A stretch of DNA of 38,784 nt, from positions 1 to 38,784 of the forward strand of contig NZ_JARZHG010000061.1 in assembly GCF_029946505.1 (NCBI RefSeq). Direction: 5' to 3'. Below the pieces are notes generated by a model that was not told where the DNA came from, made no database searches, and worked only from the letters and a program-made list of their open reading frames with translations. Made by a program: the position numbers and the translations under genes. The stretch is from Polyangium sp. y55x31. GTDB lineage: Bacteria; Myxococcota_A; Polyangia; Polyangiales; Polyangiaceae. This document shows, piece after piece, positions 23,285-31,980 of the stretch; within the stretch, counting starts at the first letter, position 1; each line of letters starts with the position of its first letter.

Positions 23285-23685
23285 GGCGTTGGCAGAGTAC
23301 CAGGGCCACGAAAGCGGCCGTCACCCGAGCTTGCGTGCACCTCGTGAAGCGTCCGCGGGGCCTTCCATGAAGAAATGCAAAGGGCCCGCGCGACGAGAAC
23401 GAAACCCGCCATGATGCCTGGGCGGAAGCGCCTTCCCAAAGGAAAAACGCGCGGAACGTGCCCACGACGCATTCTTGCTCACTGATCGCGGAAGAGGGCG
23501 CTGGAAAACGAAAGTCCTTGCTCTTCGGGGAGGGAAACTGGTAAGTAGAAGAGTCATCGCGGAACTCCGAATTGGGCTCCGCAGGTATTCGGATTCACAG
23601 CTCGCCGCGCTTCTGCTGGGGGGAACGTGTATCCGACGTTTCTGGTTCTCATGACGCGCGAGAGAATGCGCGTAGGAGTCGTCTC
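23285..23685. other. Intergenic region between divergent regulator and lipoprotein genes
   Basis: 401 bases without a gene; frames here lack coding bias. The region must hold the promoter of the regulator-kinase-epimerase set (minus) and that of the repeat lipoprotein (plus). It is richer in A than the flanks (GGAAAAAC, GGAAAACGAAAG, GGGAAACTGG). AGGAG at 23674-23678 is the ribosome binding site of the lipoprotein. No tandem OmpR-type box could be named with confidence. Confidence 0.5.
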
Positions 23686-24159
23686 ATGAATACGCTTCGT
23701 TCGATCACCGGGCTCTTTGCGATGGCTTCTCTCTTCGCGTTCGCCGCTGGGTGTAGCGTCAGCGAGAAAGAGGGGCTGGTCGGGCAGAGCGAGCAATCGC
23801 TCGCCCAGCCTTGCGAGTGCCTGCCGTCGGTCGTCGGCAACTCGTCGAACATCGTCGCGCCCCCGTGCGAGTGCGAGCCTCCGCCGGAGGAGCCGCCCGT
23901 CGAGGAGCCGCCCGTCGAGGAGCCGCCGAGTGACGATCCGTGCCCGCCTGGCGAGCACGAGGAATGCAGCGTGAAGGCGCCGGGCGGCGTGCAGTCGATC
24001 ATCGCCCCGCCGCAGTGCGTCTGCGTTCCGGATGAGGAGCCCTGCCCGCCGAGCGCCGTCCAGGTCACGACCTGCGGCGGTATCATCGCCCCGAGGGGCG
24101 CGTCCCAGATCTGGGGCGGTGGCAGCGGCTGCATCGTCGAGTGCGTCCTCCCCTACTGA
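23686..24159 (+). CDS. Cysteine- and proline-rich repeat lipoprotein
   Basis: A 157-aa predicted lipoprotein of unknown function. The signal peptide ends FAAGC (lipid Cys23). The mature part has about 14 Cys, often as CxC (CECL, CECE, CVCV), and a Pro/Glu spacer with repeated VEEPP units. A degenerate repeat is visible: NIVAPPCEC, SIIAPPQCVC and GIIAPRG, each after a small polar segment. These features suggest a disulfide-stabilised surface protein. AGGAG lies seven bases before the ATG, and a clear terminator follows, so it is a single-gene transcript. I see no precursor-peptide modification genes next to it, so a RiPP role is not supported. Confidence 0.75.
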   Translation: MNTLRSITGLFAMASLFAFAAGCSVSEKEGLVGQSEQSLAQPCECLPSVVGNSSNIVAPPCECEPPPEEPPVEEPPVEEPPSDDPCPPGEHEECSVKAPGGVQSIIAPPQCVCVPDEEPCPPSAVQVTTCGGIIAPRGASQIWGGGSGCIVECVLPY

Positions 24160-24189
24160 TCGACTGACCTCGGCGAGTACACCCCGCCG

Positions 24190-24217
24190 AACGCCCCGGG
24201 AAACCCCGGGGCGTTTT
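24190..24217 (+). terminator. Rho-independent terminator
   Basis: An 11-bp perfect stem AACGCCCCGGG (24190-24200) / CCCGGGGCGTT (24205-24215) with loop AAAC, followed by only a short T tract (four T in all, two of them in the stem). It lies 30 bases after the lipoprotein stop. Confidence 0.8.
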
Positions 24218-24294
24218 GCGTTTGTCCCTCCTACAACACAATTTCGTCGGGCCTGTAGGCTGTATCCTTTCAAACAAGTGCTAGGCTTCGCCCG

Positions 24295-24810
24295 ATGTCG
24301 GACGTCGCTTCGGGACAGTCGTCGGGGACCGAAGTCGCGCTCGATCGGCTCGATTGGCCCGTGCAGGGCCTCTCGCCCCGGGCGCGTCGAGTGGTCTTCG
24401 CCTACGCGGAGGCCATGTACGCAGACGAGGACGAAAAAGGCGCGATCGTGCCGGCGAGCCCGGCCATCTGCGAGCGCGCCACGGCGTGGCTCGACCACTC
24501 CGTGGGCCGCGCGAGCAGCGATCTGCGCCGCGGGTTCGCCGTCCTCACGTGGCTCCTCGAGATGATGCCGCTCTTCGTGATCGGCGCCTTCTCCCGCATG
24601 AGCCGCCTGCCCATCGCGCGGCGGGTCGGCTACCTGGAAGCGCTCGAACAGAGCCGGTTCGGGCTGTTCGCGATGCTGCTCGTGGCCTTCAAGGTGCCGA
24701 TGAGCGTGGCCGCGTTCGAGGAGGGCGAGGAGCTCGCCTCGACGGGCTTCGATCGGCCGAGCACGACGGCACGAAGGCGGCTTCCCGCCGCGCCGGAGCG
24801 GGCCCGATGA
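24295..24810 (+). CDS. Small partner protein encoded before a GMC oxidoreductase
   Basis: A 171-aa protein with no recognised domain. It is largely helical, with LSPRARRVVFAYAEAMYAD near residue 27, a hydrophobic stretch around 80-98 (AVLTWLLEMMPLFVIGAF) and another around 122-135 (GLFAMLLVAFKVPMS). There is no signal peptide. Its stop overlaps the ATG of the GMC oxidoreductase (ATGA), a strong sign that the two act together, for example as a small membrane-associated subunit or electron-transfer anchor. The length and helices recall small subunits of gluconate-type dehydrogenases, but the motifs do not match. The function is not assigned. Confidence 0.75.
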   Translation: MSDVASGQSSGTEVALDRLDWPVQGLSPRARRVVFAYAEAMYADEDEKGAIVPASPAICERATAWLDHSVGRASSDLRRGFAVLTWLLEMMPLFVIGAFSRMSRLPIARRVGYLEALEQSRFGLFAMLLVAFKVPMSVAAFEEGEELASTGFDRPSTTARRRLPAAPERAR

Positions 24811-26369
24811 GCGACCTTCCATCGGGCGAACACGTCCTCCACGGGCGGGATTTGTCGGGGCCGTTCGAAACGTCGTGCGACGTGGTCGTGGTCGGGTCGG
24901 GGGCGGGCGGATCGGTCGTCGCGACGCTGCTCGCCGAGACGGGCCTGCGCGTGATCATGCTCGAAGAGGGGCCGTATTACCGGCCCGAGGACTATCAAAG
25001 GTTCCGGCCGAGCGAGGCGCTGCGCCGGCTGTTCCGCGAGTCGGGCATGGCGACGGCGTTCGGGATCGGGCAGACGCCGATCATCGCGATCACCATGGGG
25101 CGAGCCGTGGGCGGTTCGTCGCTGCTGACGGGCGGCGTTTGTTTCCGGATCCCGAGCGACGTGCACCATCACTGGGTCACCGATCTCGGGCTCGACGCGC
25201 TCTCCGAGCGTGCACTCGAGCCCGCTTACGAGGACGTCGAGCAGAGGCTCGCCGTGCGCGAGGTGCCGGCCACGTTGCGCTCGCGCTCCACGATGAAGTT
25301 CGTCGAGGGCGCGGAGAAACTCGGGATCACCATGAAGCCCATGCGCCGCAACGCCGAGGCGTGCGAGGGCAACGCGCGGTGCAATTTTACATGTCCAGCC
25401 GGCGCGAAACGATCGGTGGACGTGTCGTACTTGCCGAGCGCATTCGCGCATGGAGCGCGTGTCGTGTCGGACGCGCTCGTGACGCGGGTGCTCGTGAAGG
25501 ACGGGCGCGCGGCGGGCGTCGAGGGGCGGCTGCTCGGCGGCGAGGGCGGGCGGCCGTCGTTCCGGTTCGTCGTGCACGCGCCGGTGGTCGTGGCCGCTTG
25601 CGGGACCTTGCACACGCCGCTCTTGCTCGGCGCGAGCGGCGTGGGGCGGGTGAGCGAGAAGCTCGGCCGGCGGGTGACGCTCCACCCGGCCGTGCGCTGC
25701 GTGGCGATGTTCGACGAGGAGATCAGCGGCTGGGACGGCGCGATGCAGAGCGTGTACTCGGACGATTTCGCGCCCGAGGGGATCAAGCTCGTCGGCGTGT
25801 ACAGCACGGTGAACGTGCTCGCGGCGGGCATGCCGGGCGTGGGCCCGCGGCTCAGGCGCATGGCGCGCGAGGTCCGCAGGCTCGCGGTGTTCGGCGCGAT
25901 GGTGCACGACGAGGGCGGAGGCACGGTGCGCGCGGGGCCGGGGCGCGAGCCGATCCTGACGTACGAGATGGCGCCGCGGGATCTCGCGCGGCTGCGGCGC
26001 GGGATCACGATCGTGTCGGAGATGGCGCTCGCGGCGGGCGCGCGCGAGGTCTACGTGTCGGTGACGGGCGCAGGTCCGGTGCGCACGATGGACGACGCGC
26101 TCGCGCTCGAACGGACGAACTACGACGCGCGCCGCCTCGAATGCATGGCATTCCACCCGCTCGGGAGCGCGCGCGCCGCGAATGATCCGCGCCGCGGGGT
26201 CGTGGATCCGAACGGCCAGGCGTACGAGCTGCCGGGGCTCTTCGTGGCCGACGGATCGATCCTGCCGACGAGCATCGGCGTGAACTCGCAGGTGCCGATC
26301 ATGGCCATGGCGACGCGTATCGCCTGGCGTGTCGCGGAGAGGTTCCGGCGGATCGCGCGTTCGGCCTGA
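24807..26369 (+). CDS. GMC-family FAD-dependent oxidoreductase
   Basis: A 520-aa flavoprotein. The FAD-binding Rossmann motif is GSGAGG (30-35) in CDVVVVGSGAGGSVVA, followed by LEEGPYYRP and MGRAVGGSSLLTGG (97-110). A Cys-rich segment C186..C192..C196 (CEGNARCNFTCPAGAK) is found in a GMC subgroup that includes cholesterol-oxidase-like and long-chain alcohol oxidases. The C-terminal catalytic part has FHPLGSAR (His450) and SIGVNSQVPIMAMA (Asn493). It oxidises an alcohol or sterol-like substrate; the exact one is unknown. There is no signal peptide. Co-translated with the small partner upstream; its stop directly abuts the stop of the convergent epoxide hydrolase gene. Confidence 0.9.
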   Translation: MSDLPSGEHVLHGRDLSGPFETSCDVVVVGSGAGGSVVATLLAETGLRVIMLEEGPYYRPEDYQRFRPSEALRRLFRESGMATAFGIGQTPIIAITMGRAVGGSSLLTGGVCFRIPSDVHHHWVTDLGLDALSERALEPAYEDVEQRLAVREVPATLRSRSTMKFVEGAEKLGITMKPMRRNAEACEGNARCNFTCPAGAKRSVDVSYLPSAFAHGARVVSDALVTRVLVKDGRAAGVEGRLLGGEGGRPSFRFVVHAPVVVAACGTLHTPLLLGASGVGRVSEKLGRRVTLHPAVRCVAMFDEEISGWDGAMQSVYSDDFAPEGIKLVGVYSTVNVLAAGMPGVGPRLRRMAREVRRLAVFGAMVHDEGGGTVRAGPGREPILTYEMAPRDLARLRRGITIVSEMALAAGAREVYVSVTGAGPVRTMDDALALERTNYDARRLECMAFHPLGSARAANDPRRGVVDPNGQAYELPGLFVADGSILPTSIGVNSQVPIMAMATRIAWRVAERFRRIARSA

Positions 26370-27332
26370 TCACTCCATCGAGGGATCGCGGAGGTCGCCG
26401 AAGAAATCGATGAGGAGGTTCGAGACCTCGGCGGGCTTCTCCTGCTGCGTCCAGTGGCCGCAATCCGTGATGCGCTCGATGCGCAGGTTCTTCACGTACG
26501 GCTTCGAGAGCTCGGCCATCTCGGGCCGCAGGACGGGATCTTTGTCCGTGACCACGAGCAGCGCGGGGAGGTCGATCTCGAAGGACGGGAGCGAGCGATC
26601 TTCCTCCCACGAAAGATCCATCGCGCGGTACCAGTTGAGGCCGCCCCGGAAGCCCGTGCGCTTGTAGATGCGCACGTACGTGTCGAGGTCGATCTTCGAG
26701 AGGAACGTCTCGCCGGGATCGATCTTCCCGAGCAGCGAGGTGCCATCCCCGACGGTCATGAACGTGGCGAGGGAGTCGGCGTACTTCGCCGGGCGCATGA
26801 TCTTCTGGAACGTGTCGCGCACGTCGGCCTCGAGCTCCCGCTCCGCGACGCCCGGCTCCTGGAAGTGACGCATGTAGAACGTCTTGTCCGTGAGACGGAA
26901 GGCGTCGCGGTACATGAGGCTCGGGGCCACGGGGCCCGGCGGGAGGTACGGCGTGTTGAGGCTCGCCACGCGCTCGGTGCGCTCGGGGTGACGGAGCGCG
27001 AACTGCCACGCGAGCGAGCCGCCCCAGTCGTGCCCGACCACGCCCGCCTTGTCGATGCCGAGCGCGTCGAAGAGGCCGTGGATGTCTTCGACGAGCTCGC
27101 GCATCACGTAGCTCTCGATCTCCTCGGGCGCGTCGGTCCCGCCGTAGCCACGGAGATCCGGGCAGAGGACGCGGAAGCCCACCTCGGCGAGGGCGTGGAT
27201 CTGGCGGCGCCAGGAGTACCAGAGCTCGGGAAAGCCGTGGCAGAGGAGGATCGGATAGCCCCGGCCCGCATCGGTCACGTGCATGCGGATGCCGTTCGAG
27301 TCCAGGAAGGTGTGGCGAATGATCGTGCCCAT
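26370..27332 (-). CDS. Epoxide hydrolase-like alpha/beta hydrolase
   Basis: A 320-aa enzyme matching soluble epoxide hydrolases: HGFPELWYSW (32-41, oxyanion hole), nucleophile Asp102 in GHDWGGSLAW, charge-relay Asp265 (VVTDKDPVL) and His293 (DCGHWTQQE). The cap region has tyrosines in YVRIYKRTGFRGGLNWYR-type sequence that would activate the epoxide. The reaction would be epoxide opening to a vicinal diol; dehalogenases share the triad but usually have Trp beside the nucleophile in a different cap. It is cytoplasmic. It sits 97 bases downstream of the vWA lipoprotein gene on the same strand and ends tail to tail with the GMC gene. Confidence 0.9.
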   Translation of the reverse strand: MGTIIRHTFLDSNGIRMHVTDAGRGYPILLCHGFPELWYSWRRQIHALAEVGFRVLCPDLRGYGGTDAPEEIESYVMRELVEDIHGLFDALGIDKAGVVGHDWGGSLAWQFALRHPERTERVASLNTPYLPPGPVAPSLMYRDAFRLTDKTFYMRHFQEPGVAERELEADVRDTFQKIMRPAKYADSLATFMTVGDGTSLLGKIDPGETFLSKIDLDTYVRIYKRTGFRGGLNWYRAMDLSWEEDRSLPSFEIDLPALLVVTDKDPVLRPEMAELSKPYVKNLRIERITDCGHWTQQEKPAEVSNLLIDFFGDLRDPSME

Positions 27333-27429
27333 GCGGTGAAGACTCCGGTCTCGCGCTCTCTCCCCGTCTCCCCCGGGACGGGGCGCGCGTCAACGCTGGG
27401 CAGTGACGAGAAGGTGCGTCCGGGTCCGC

Positions 27430-29757
27430 TCAGGGGCTGGAGTCACCCGAGCAGGTGACGAACAGGGTGGCGCCCTTGGAGGGCTCGCCCTCACCCACGA
27501 GGCGGATCATGCGGCGCTCGGACTGGGAGCAGCGGGCGACCAGGGCCGGGTTGCCGATGGCCGGGTCGGTCGAGGCGTCAACGTAGCAGAAGCCACTGAC
27601 GGGTTCGCCGGCGGGCGTGACCGGGTCGTCCGAGACGTCGTTCTGGCAGATGGTGAGCTCTTCTTTTTCGAGCTGCGGGATCTGGCAGAAGCAATCCCAG
27701 CCCGCCTCGGGCGAACGCGCCTTGGCCTCGTCGATCGCGGCGGCGTGCTTCTCGTCGACGGGGAGCCGGGCATGCTCGGGATCACACGAGCAAGCTCCGC
27801 CGGTCGGGCGCGCCTCGATGAGCAGGCAGTTCACGGCGCCCTTGTCGTCACGGTCGAGCGTACGCGGCAGGCACGGGCCGCCGATCTTGCTCTTCAGGCG
27901 ATCGACGAGCGCGCCGATCGCGGGGCGGTAGCCGTAGTCGGCCGAGGTGCGATCCTCGACCTGCTTCGGACAAACCGAGCCGACGATGCCCTGCTCGCCG
28001 AGGCCGCTGAGCACGCCGAGCTGGCGCAGGCCGGGGTAGGCCTTGGCGCGGACGCGCATCGTGGGCGCGGCCGGATCGCAGAGCGGGTTGCCCGCGGTGC
28101 CGTCGCGGCACTCGGCGCATTTCGGATCGTTCGGACAATCGGTCGCCTGGGGCAGCTCGAAGATGCACGCGTACTGGAGGTCTTCGCCGAGCGTGTCGTA
28201 CTCGTGCCCGTTGATGGAGTTGCCGAGCGGCGTGCTCGGGTCCATGTCGGTCTGCTCGCCGGTGATCGGGTGCTTGCCGGGGCGCGGATCGGTCGACTCG
28301 TGCATGAGCGGATCCGTCGGCAGGACGCCCTGCGCGGGGTTGCCGAGGATGATGTCCCAGGTCCCGTCCGCGCCCATCTCGCGCGCGTTCTTGAGGCCCT
28401 TCGTGAGGTCCGCGGGATCACGGGCGACGTCCTGCCACGGTACGCCGACGATGCCGGCGAGGAAGACGAGGTCCGGCGTGCGCACGACGGGCACGCCCTC
28501 TTTGGGGTTCGCCTTCGGGAAGAGCGGGTTGTCCACGACCTCGCCGCTGCGCGTCGTGATCTCGGGGCTCGAGAACGCCTTCACGTAGCGGTCCGTCGGG
28601 TAGAGGAAGTCCACGCCGAAGCGCTTCTTCTGGTCGTAGCAACGCAGGTCGACGGGATCTTCAGAGGCGGTCAGCACCATGACGTTTCCTTGGGCGTCAA
28701 AGCATCCCGGATCGGGAGGGCAGCCCTCGGGCGTGGGCAGGCCGCAGGAGGAGCAGCACTTGTCGTTCGGATCGGTCGCGCACTCGGCGCGCGGGCGCGG
28801 CAGCGCTGCGGTGTGCGAGGCGCGGTAGAAGAAGCCGGTCTCCTTGATCGAGCAGTCGTTCTCGTCGCTCAGCATGAGGATCGCCACGAGCGAGTCGGGG
28901 CGGAGGAAGTCCTTGCGCTGATCGAGCAGGTCGCCGTCCGTGCCGCTCACCTTCACGTAGCCCGACGAGGCGTCGATCGTGTCGTAGGGCTCGGGGTCGA
29001 CGAGGAAGCGGTAGATGCTCTCGAGCTGCGACTCGTAGCCGCAGCCGACCTGGCCGGTGCCTTTGACCATCTCGGCGAGCGCGGGCACGAGGCCGGGCTC
29101 GGAGCCGTCGAGCGTGCCGAGGTTCGCCTCGCCCGGCGGGCTCAGTTGCTGCTCGGGATCCCACGCGAGGAAGCCCTTGCCGCCGTACGTCGGGACCACC
29201 TCGCCGGCGACGCAGGCGTCGGCGCGCGAGACGAGGTGACCCTTGTCGTTCTTCGAGACCTTCTCGTTGCCGCAGCTCGTGTCGCTCTGCAGGTCGGGGC
29301 AATGCCCGCCGCCGTGGCCGCCGAGGCTCGACGAGACGATGCCGATGTGGATGTCGAGCACGGGCTCGAACTCGCGGCGCGAGCCCAACGGGCAGTCGTC
29401 CTTGGGGCCCTTCGGCTGCTGGTTGCTCGGGAGCGGCACGCCCGCTTCGTCGATGCACGGCGGGTTCACGAGGCTCTCGACGAGATCGGGGACGGCCTGG
29501 GCGAGGATCTGCTGCTTGTCGGCCATGGAGGCCGAGTTGTCGATGCCGAGGACGAGGTCGATCTTGTCGACGCCGCTGTGAGGAACGACCTCGACGATGG
29601 TCGACGTGATGCGCGGATCGACAACGTCGATGGGTCGGTCGAGGCAACCGACGGCCATGAGGCCGGAGAGGGCGACGGTGACGAGGCCGGGGAAGACGAC
29701 AGCGGAGGTGGCAGCGAAGACGCCCGGAAGACCTGGACGAAGAGGACGGCGGTTCAT
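27430..29757 (-). CDS. Large vWA-domain lipoprotein
   Basis: A 775-aa predicted lipoprotein: signal peptide with LMAVGC (lipid Cys38), then a von Willebrand factor A-like fold starting IDLVLGIDNSASMADKQ, with MIDAS residues Asp73, Ser75, Ser77. The insert-rich region is full of Cys (CCSSCG, CSCD, CFC) and Asp/Pro/Gly turns, and SDENDCS around residue 298 could be a further metal-binding loop. Such proteins are typical of large myxobacterial genomes and are thought to act at the cell surface in adhesion or matrix binding. GGGAG precedes the ATG by a few bases, and a sigma70-like promoter is seen upstream. An antisense frame of 918 codons over this gene is an artefact of GC bias. Confidence 0.85.
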   Translation of the reverse strand: MNRRPLRPGLPGVFAATSAVVFPGLVTVALSGLMAVGCLDRPIDVVDPRITSTIVEVVPHSGVDKIDLVLGIDNSASMADKQQILAQAVPDLVESLVNPPCIDEAGVPLPSNQQPKGPKDDCPLGSRREFEPVLDIHIGIVSSSLGGHGGGHCPDLQSDTSCGNEKVSKNDKGHLVSRADACVAGEVVPTYGGKGFLAWDPEQQLSPPGEANLGTLDGSEPGLVPALAEMVKGTGQVGCGYESQLESIYRFLVDPEPYDTIDASSGYVKVSGTDGDLLDQRKDFLRPDSLVAILMLSDENDCSIKETGFFYRASHTAALPRPRAECATDPNDKCCSSCGLPTPEGCPPDPGCFDAQGNVMVLTASEDPVDLRCYDQKKRFGVDFLYPTDRYVKAFSSPEITTRSGEVVDNPLFPKANPKEGVPVVRTPDLVFLAGIVGVPWQDVARDPADLTKGLKNAREMGADGTWDIILGNPAQGVLPTDPLMHESTDPRPGKHPITGEQTDMDPSTPLGNSINGHEYDTLGEDLQYACIFELPQATDCPNDPKCAECRDGTAGNPLCDPAAPTMRVRAKAYPGLRQLGVLSGLGEQGIVGSVCPKQVEDRTSADYGYRPAIGALVDRLKSKIGGPCLPRTLDRDDKGAVNCLLIEARPTGGACSCDPEHARLPVDEKHAAAIDEAKARSPEAGWDCFCQIPQLEKEELTICQNDVSDDPVTPAGEPVSGFCYVDASTDPAIGNPALVARCSQSERRMIRLVGEGEPSKGATLFVTCSGDSSP

Positions 29758-29870
29758 GGGGGCTCCCTTTCCTGGAGTGCGAGGTGCCTTGCGGGTTGGC
29801 TGCCTCAGCAGCAGCGCTGCCCCTCACTTCGCAAAAGGGATGCCGTCCCAATTTCTCGGTTTTTGGCGCT

Positions 29871-29899
29871 TTTATCCAGTTACACGGAAATTTTGGCAA
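29871..29899 (-). promoter_or_regulatory. Possible sigma70-like promoter of the vWA lipoprotein gene
   Basis: On the minus strand TTGCCA (29899-29894) and GATAAA (29876-29871) are separated by 17 bases in one of the most AT-rich stretches of the window. Transcription would start about 107 bases before the lipoprotein ATG. The match to consensus is 4-5 of 6 for each box. Pattern match only. Confidence 0.4.
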
Positions 29900-29959
29900 C
29901 GGAGTTGGCATATCGCCCAGATCACGCCAACCGAAGTCGTGCTCTCGCGTTTCCGAGGC

Positions 29960-30931
29960 TCAAGGGTGCGGGGGCGGCTGGTCGATCGCGGCAGTCCAGC
30001 GCGCGATCTCCTCGGACGACATGCTGCCCGCGGGAAAGAGGCGCGCGTCGTCCCAGCCCTCGCTCACGTCGGCGAGGTACTGCGCGCGCGAGAGGAGCGT
30101 GCCCCGGCAGATGTGGCCCACCTTGGGCGGCGACGCGCATTCGGCTTCGAGGCGCGTGACGAGCTCGCGCATGACCCACGGCGGGATGCGGCGCTGCTCC
30201 GTCGGATAGATGAAGCCGAAGAGGATGAGCTGGCTCAGGAGGACCCGCCAGTGATCGCCAAAGCGCGCGACGATCCGAGGCCAGTCGAGATCCTCGCAGC
30301 GCGCGCGGAGCACGTGAGCGACGTCGGCCCCGTCGTACCGCTCGCGCTCCTGGATGAAGGACTTCGCGAAGATGGTCTCTTCCGCAGGGCAAAGGCCGAC
30401 GTCGACGCCGAAGACCTCACCGCGGCCCGCGTGCTCGAACCAGAGATCGTCGACCTCGGCGAGGCCGTTGCCCGAGCTCCAGATGACGTCGACGTGCTCG
30501 CTGCCGGAGTACGCCTTGGCGAGCCAGTGCGGGAACGCGATGCAGGTCGTGTAGCCCGCGTTTTCGAGGACGAGCAGAGCCGCGCCGACGTCGCGGCGTC
30601 GAACGAAGACGTCGAGGTCGCGGGTGCGCCTGCGCATGCCGGCGTGGTGCGCGAGCGCGTAGGCGCCGCCGACGAGGAAAGGAACGTCGGACGCGGCGAG
30701 CACGCGGAGCGCCGACGCGAAGAAGTCGCGCGCCTCGGGGGTCATGTCGAGCGCGAGGACCGCGTTCGGATCGACGTCGCGAGGCAAGGCGATCGTAGGC
30801 TCGACGGGCGTGCTCGGTGGTGGTGGAGGGTCGCAAGCGACCATGGGCTTGGGGAGCGGGAGCCGCGTCGTGTCGAGCGAGCGTGGCGTCCCGGAGGACG
30901 AAATGGCATCAACCGTGCGGCGGAACATCAT
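29960..30931 (-). CDS. Nucleotidyltransferase-fold protein
   Basis: A 323-aa protein. After a Pro-rich N-terminal part (about 1-60), residues 75-160 have the minimal nucleotidyltransferase pattern: FLVGGAYALAHHAG (GG helix) followed by RRTRDLDVFVRR (D-x-D metal site) and a later HVDVIWSSG strand that may hold the third Asp. The C-terminal half is helical with YPTEQRRIPPWVMREL. The family covers many functions, including antitoxin/toxin and tRNA-modifying types; none can be selected. Two adjacent ATGs (30931, 30928) start the frame and another start lies 29 codons in; no Shine-Dalgarno decides. It lies 59 bases after the membrane-anchored hypothetical gene on the same strand. Confidence 0.75.
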   Translation of the reverse strand: MMFRRTVDAISSSGTPRSLDTTRLPLPKPMVACDPPPPPSTPVEPTIALPRDVDPNAVLALDMTPEARDFFASALRVLAASDVPFLVGGAYALAHHAGMRRRTRDLDVFVRRRDVGAALLVLENAGYTTCIAFPHWLAKAYSGSEHVDVIWSSGNGLAEVDDLWFEHAGRGEVFGVDVGLCPAEETIFAKSFIQERERYDGADVAHVLRARCEDLDWPRIVARFGDHWRVLLSQLILFGFIYPTEQRRIPPWVMRELVTRLEAECASPPKVGHICRGTLLSRAQYLADVSEGWDDARLFPAGSMSSEEIARWTAAIDQPPPHP

Positions 30932-30990
30932 GGCCTGACGTGTTGCCAGGCAGTTCGTACCGCAAGGGGCGCGCAGCCAGAAAACAGGGG

Positions 30991-31920
30991 CTACGGAGCG
31001 TCCGCGAGCGAGCGTTCGAGCGCAGCGCGCAGATGGTTCTGCGCGCGAAGCGCATACGGTCCATCGGGCGAGATCTCGAGGTGCGTCGCGAAATGCTCGG
31101 CCGCGCGGCCGTACTCGCCCTTGTGATACCGCACGATGCCGCGCGCGAGCTCGCGCGGGTACGAGGGATCGAGGGCCGAGAGCTCGTCGATCTTGCGGAG
31201 CAGGAAGGCCGCCTGGTCCTGCGCGCCGCGCCCTTCGTCGCGCCCCGGCTCCGGGTGCGGCGGATGCGCGAGGAGGAAGCCGAGGAGCGCGCGGTGCTCG
31301 TCGACGCCGAGGGCGAGCGCGCTGCCCGAGAGGCCGCTGATCTCGTTCCACCGGAGCTTGAAGGAGGCGCGGAGCGCGCGTTCATCCATGTGCATGACGC
31401 AAGGCGAAGCGCCCTCGCACCAGCCGTTGCGGGTGAGGACGTCGGCGAAGGGGCCGCCAAGCTCGACGAGCTCGTCCGAGGTTTCACCGGTCCGAACGAA
31501 GCGCTGCACCTCGCGGAGGAAGGAGCGGAGCTGGTAGGCGCGGAGCGCGAGGACGGCATCCTCACCCTGGGCGAGTGCGCGGGCAGCGGCAGGGCCGATC
31601 CGGCGGCGGAGCTCGGCAAGCATGGCGTCGTCGCCGCCCGCATCGGCGCGCCCGAAGGCGCGGAGGAGCGAGCCGAGCGCGCGGACGTCAGCGTCGAGGG
31701 GTTTCGCCTCGACGGCGCGAGCGCGGGCGTCATCGTTCGCCGCAGCCTCGGCGAGCTTCCCGGGCTCGACGAGGGGAACGGGCAGGTCCTCGGGCGGGAC
31801 CGACCGCGGGACGGCGAGGAGGGCGGCACTGCCGGCAAGAAAGACGGCAACGAGGCCCGGCTGCCAGCCCTCGAAGTGCCGGCCGAACCCCTTGGCGACG
31901 CGCGCCTCGTTTTTTGCCAC
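30991..31920 (-). CDS. Membrane-anchored hypothetical protein with TPR-like end
   Basis: A 309-aa protein of unknown function. A short basic N-terminus is followed by one membrane helix (about 20-38, GLVAVFLAGSAALLAVP) and a mainly helical periplasmic domain with LLRAFGRADAG, LRSFLREVQRFV and two Cys (WCEGASPCVMH) that may form a disulfide. The last 60 residues have a TPR-like pair (DPSYPRELARGIVRYHKGEYGRAAEHF, then a second helix). GTG 31920 has GGAG close upstream. It is divergent from the PilZ gene with only 60 bases between, so the two may share a control region. Confidence 0.68.
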   Translation of the reverse strand: MAKNEARVAKGFGRHFEGWQPGLVAVFLAGSAALLAVPRSVPPEDLPVPLVEPGKLAEAAANDDARARAVEAKPLDADVRALGSLLRAFGRADAGGDDAMLAELRRRIGPAAARALAQGEDAVLALRAYQLRSFLREVQRFVRTGETSDELVELGGPFADVLTRNGWCEGASPCVMHMDERALRASFKLRWNEISGLSGSALALGVDEHRALLGFLLAHPPHPEPGRDEGRGAQDQAAFLLRKIDELSALDPSYPRELARGIVRYHKGEYGRAAEHFATHLEISPDGPYALRAQNHLRAALERSLADAP

Positions 31921-31980
31921 CGCGCTCCGACCTCCGACCGTTTATTGTAGGACGGCGTCGGGGCACGAGGAGAGAAAGTA

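Noticed and set aside
23686-24159. Cys-rich lipoprotein as a RiPP precursor
   Set aside because: It has a lipobox and signal peptide and no modification enzyme nearby.
27403-30159. A 918-codon open frame on the plus strand opposite the vWA lipoprotein gene
   Set aside because: It is the antisense of a well-supported lipoprotein, is Arg/Ala/Val/Asp-rich with no domains, and follows from the G/C bias at third positions.
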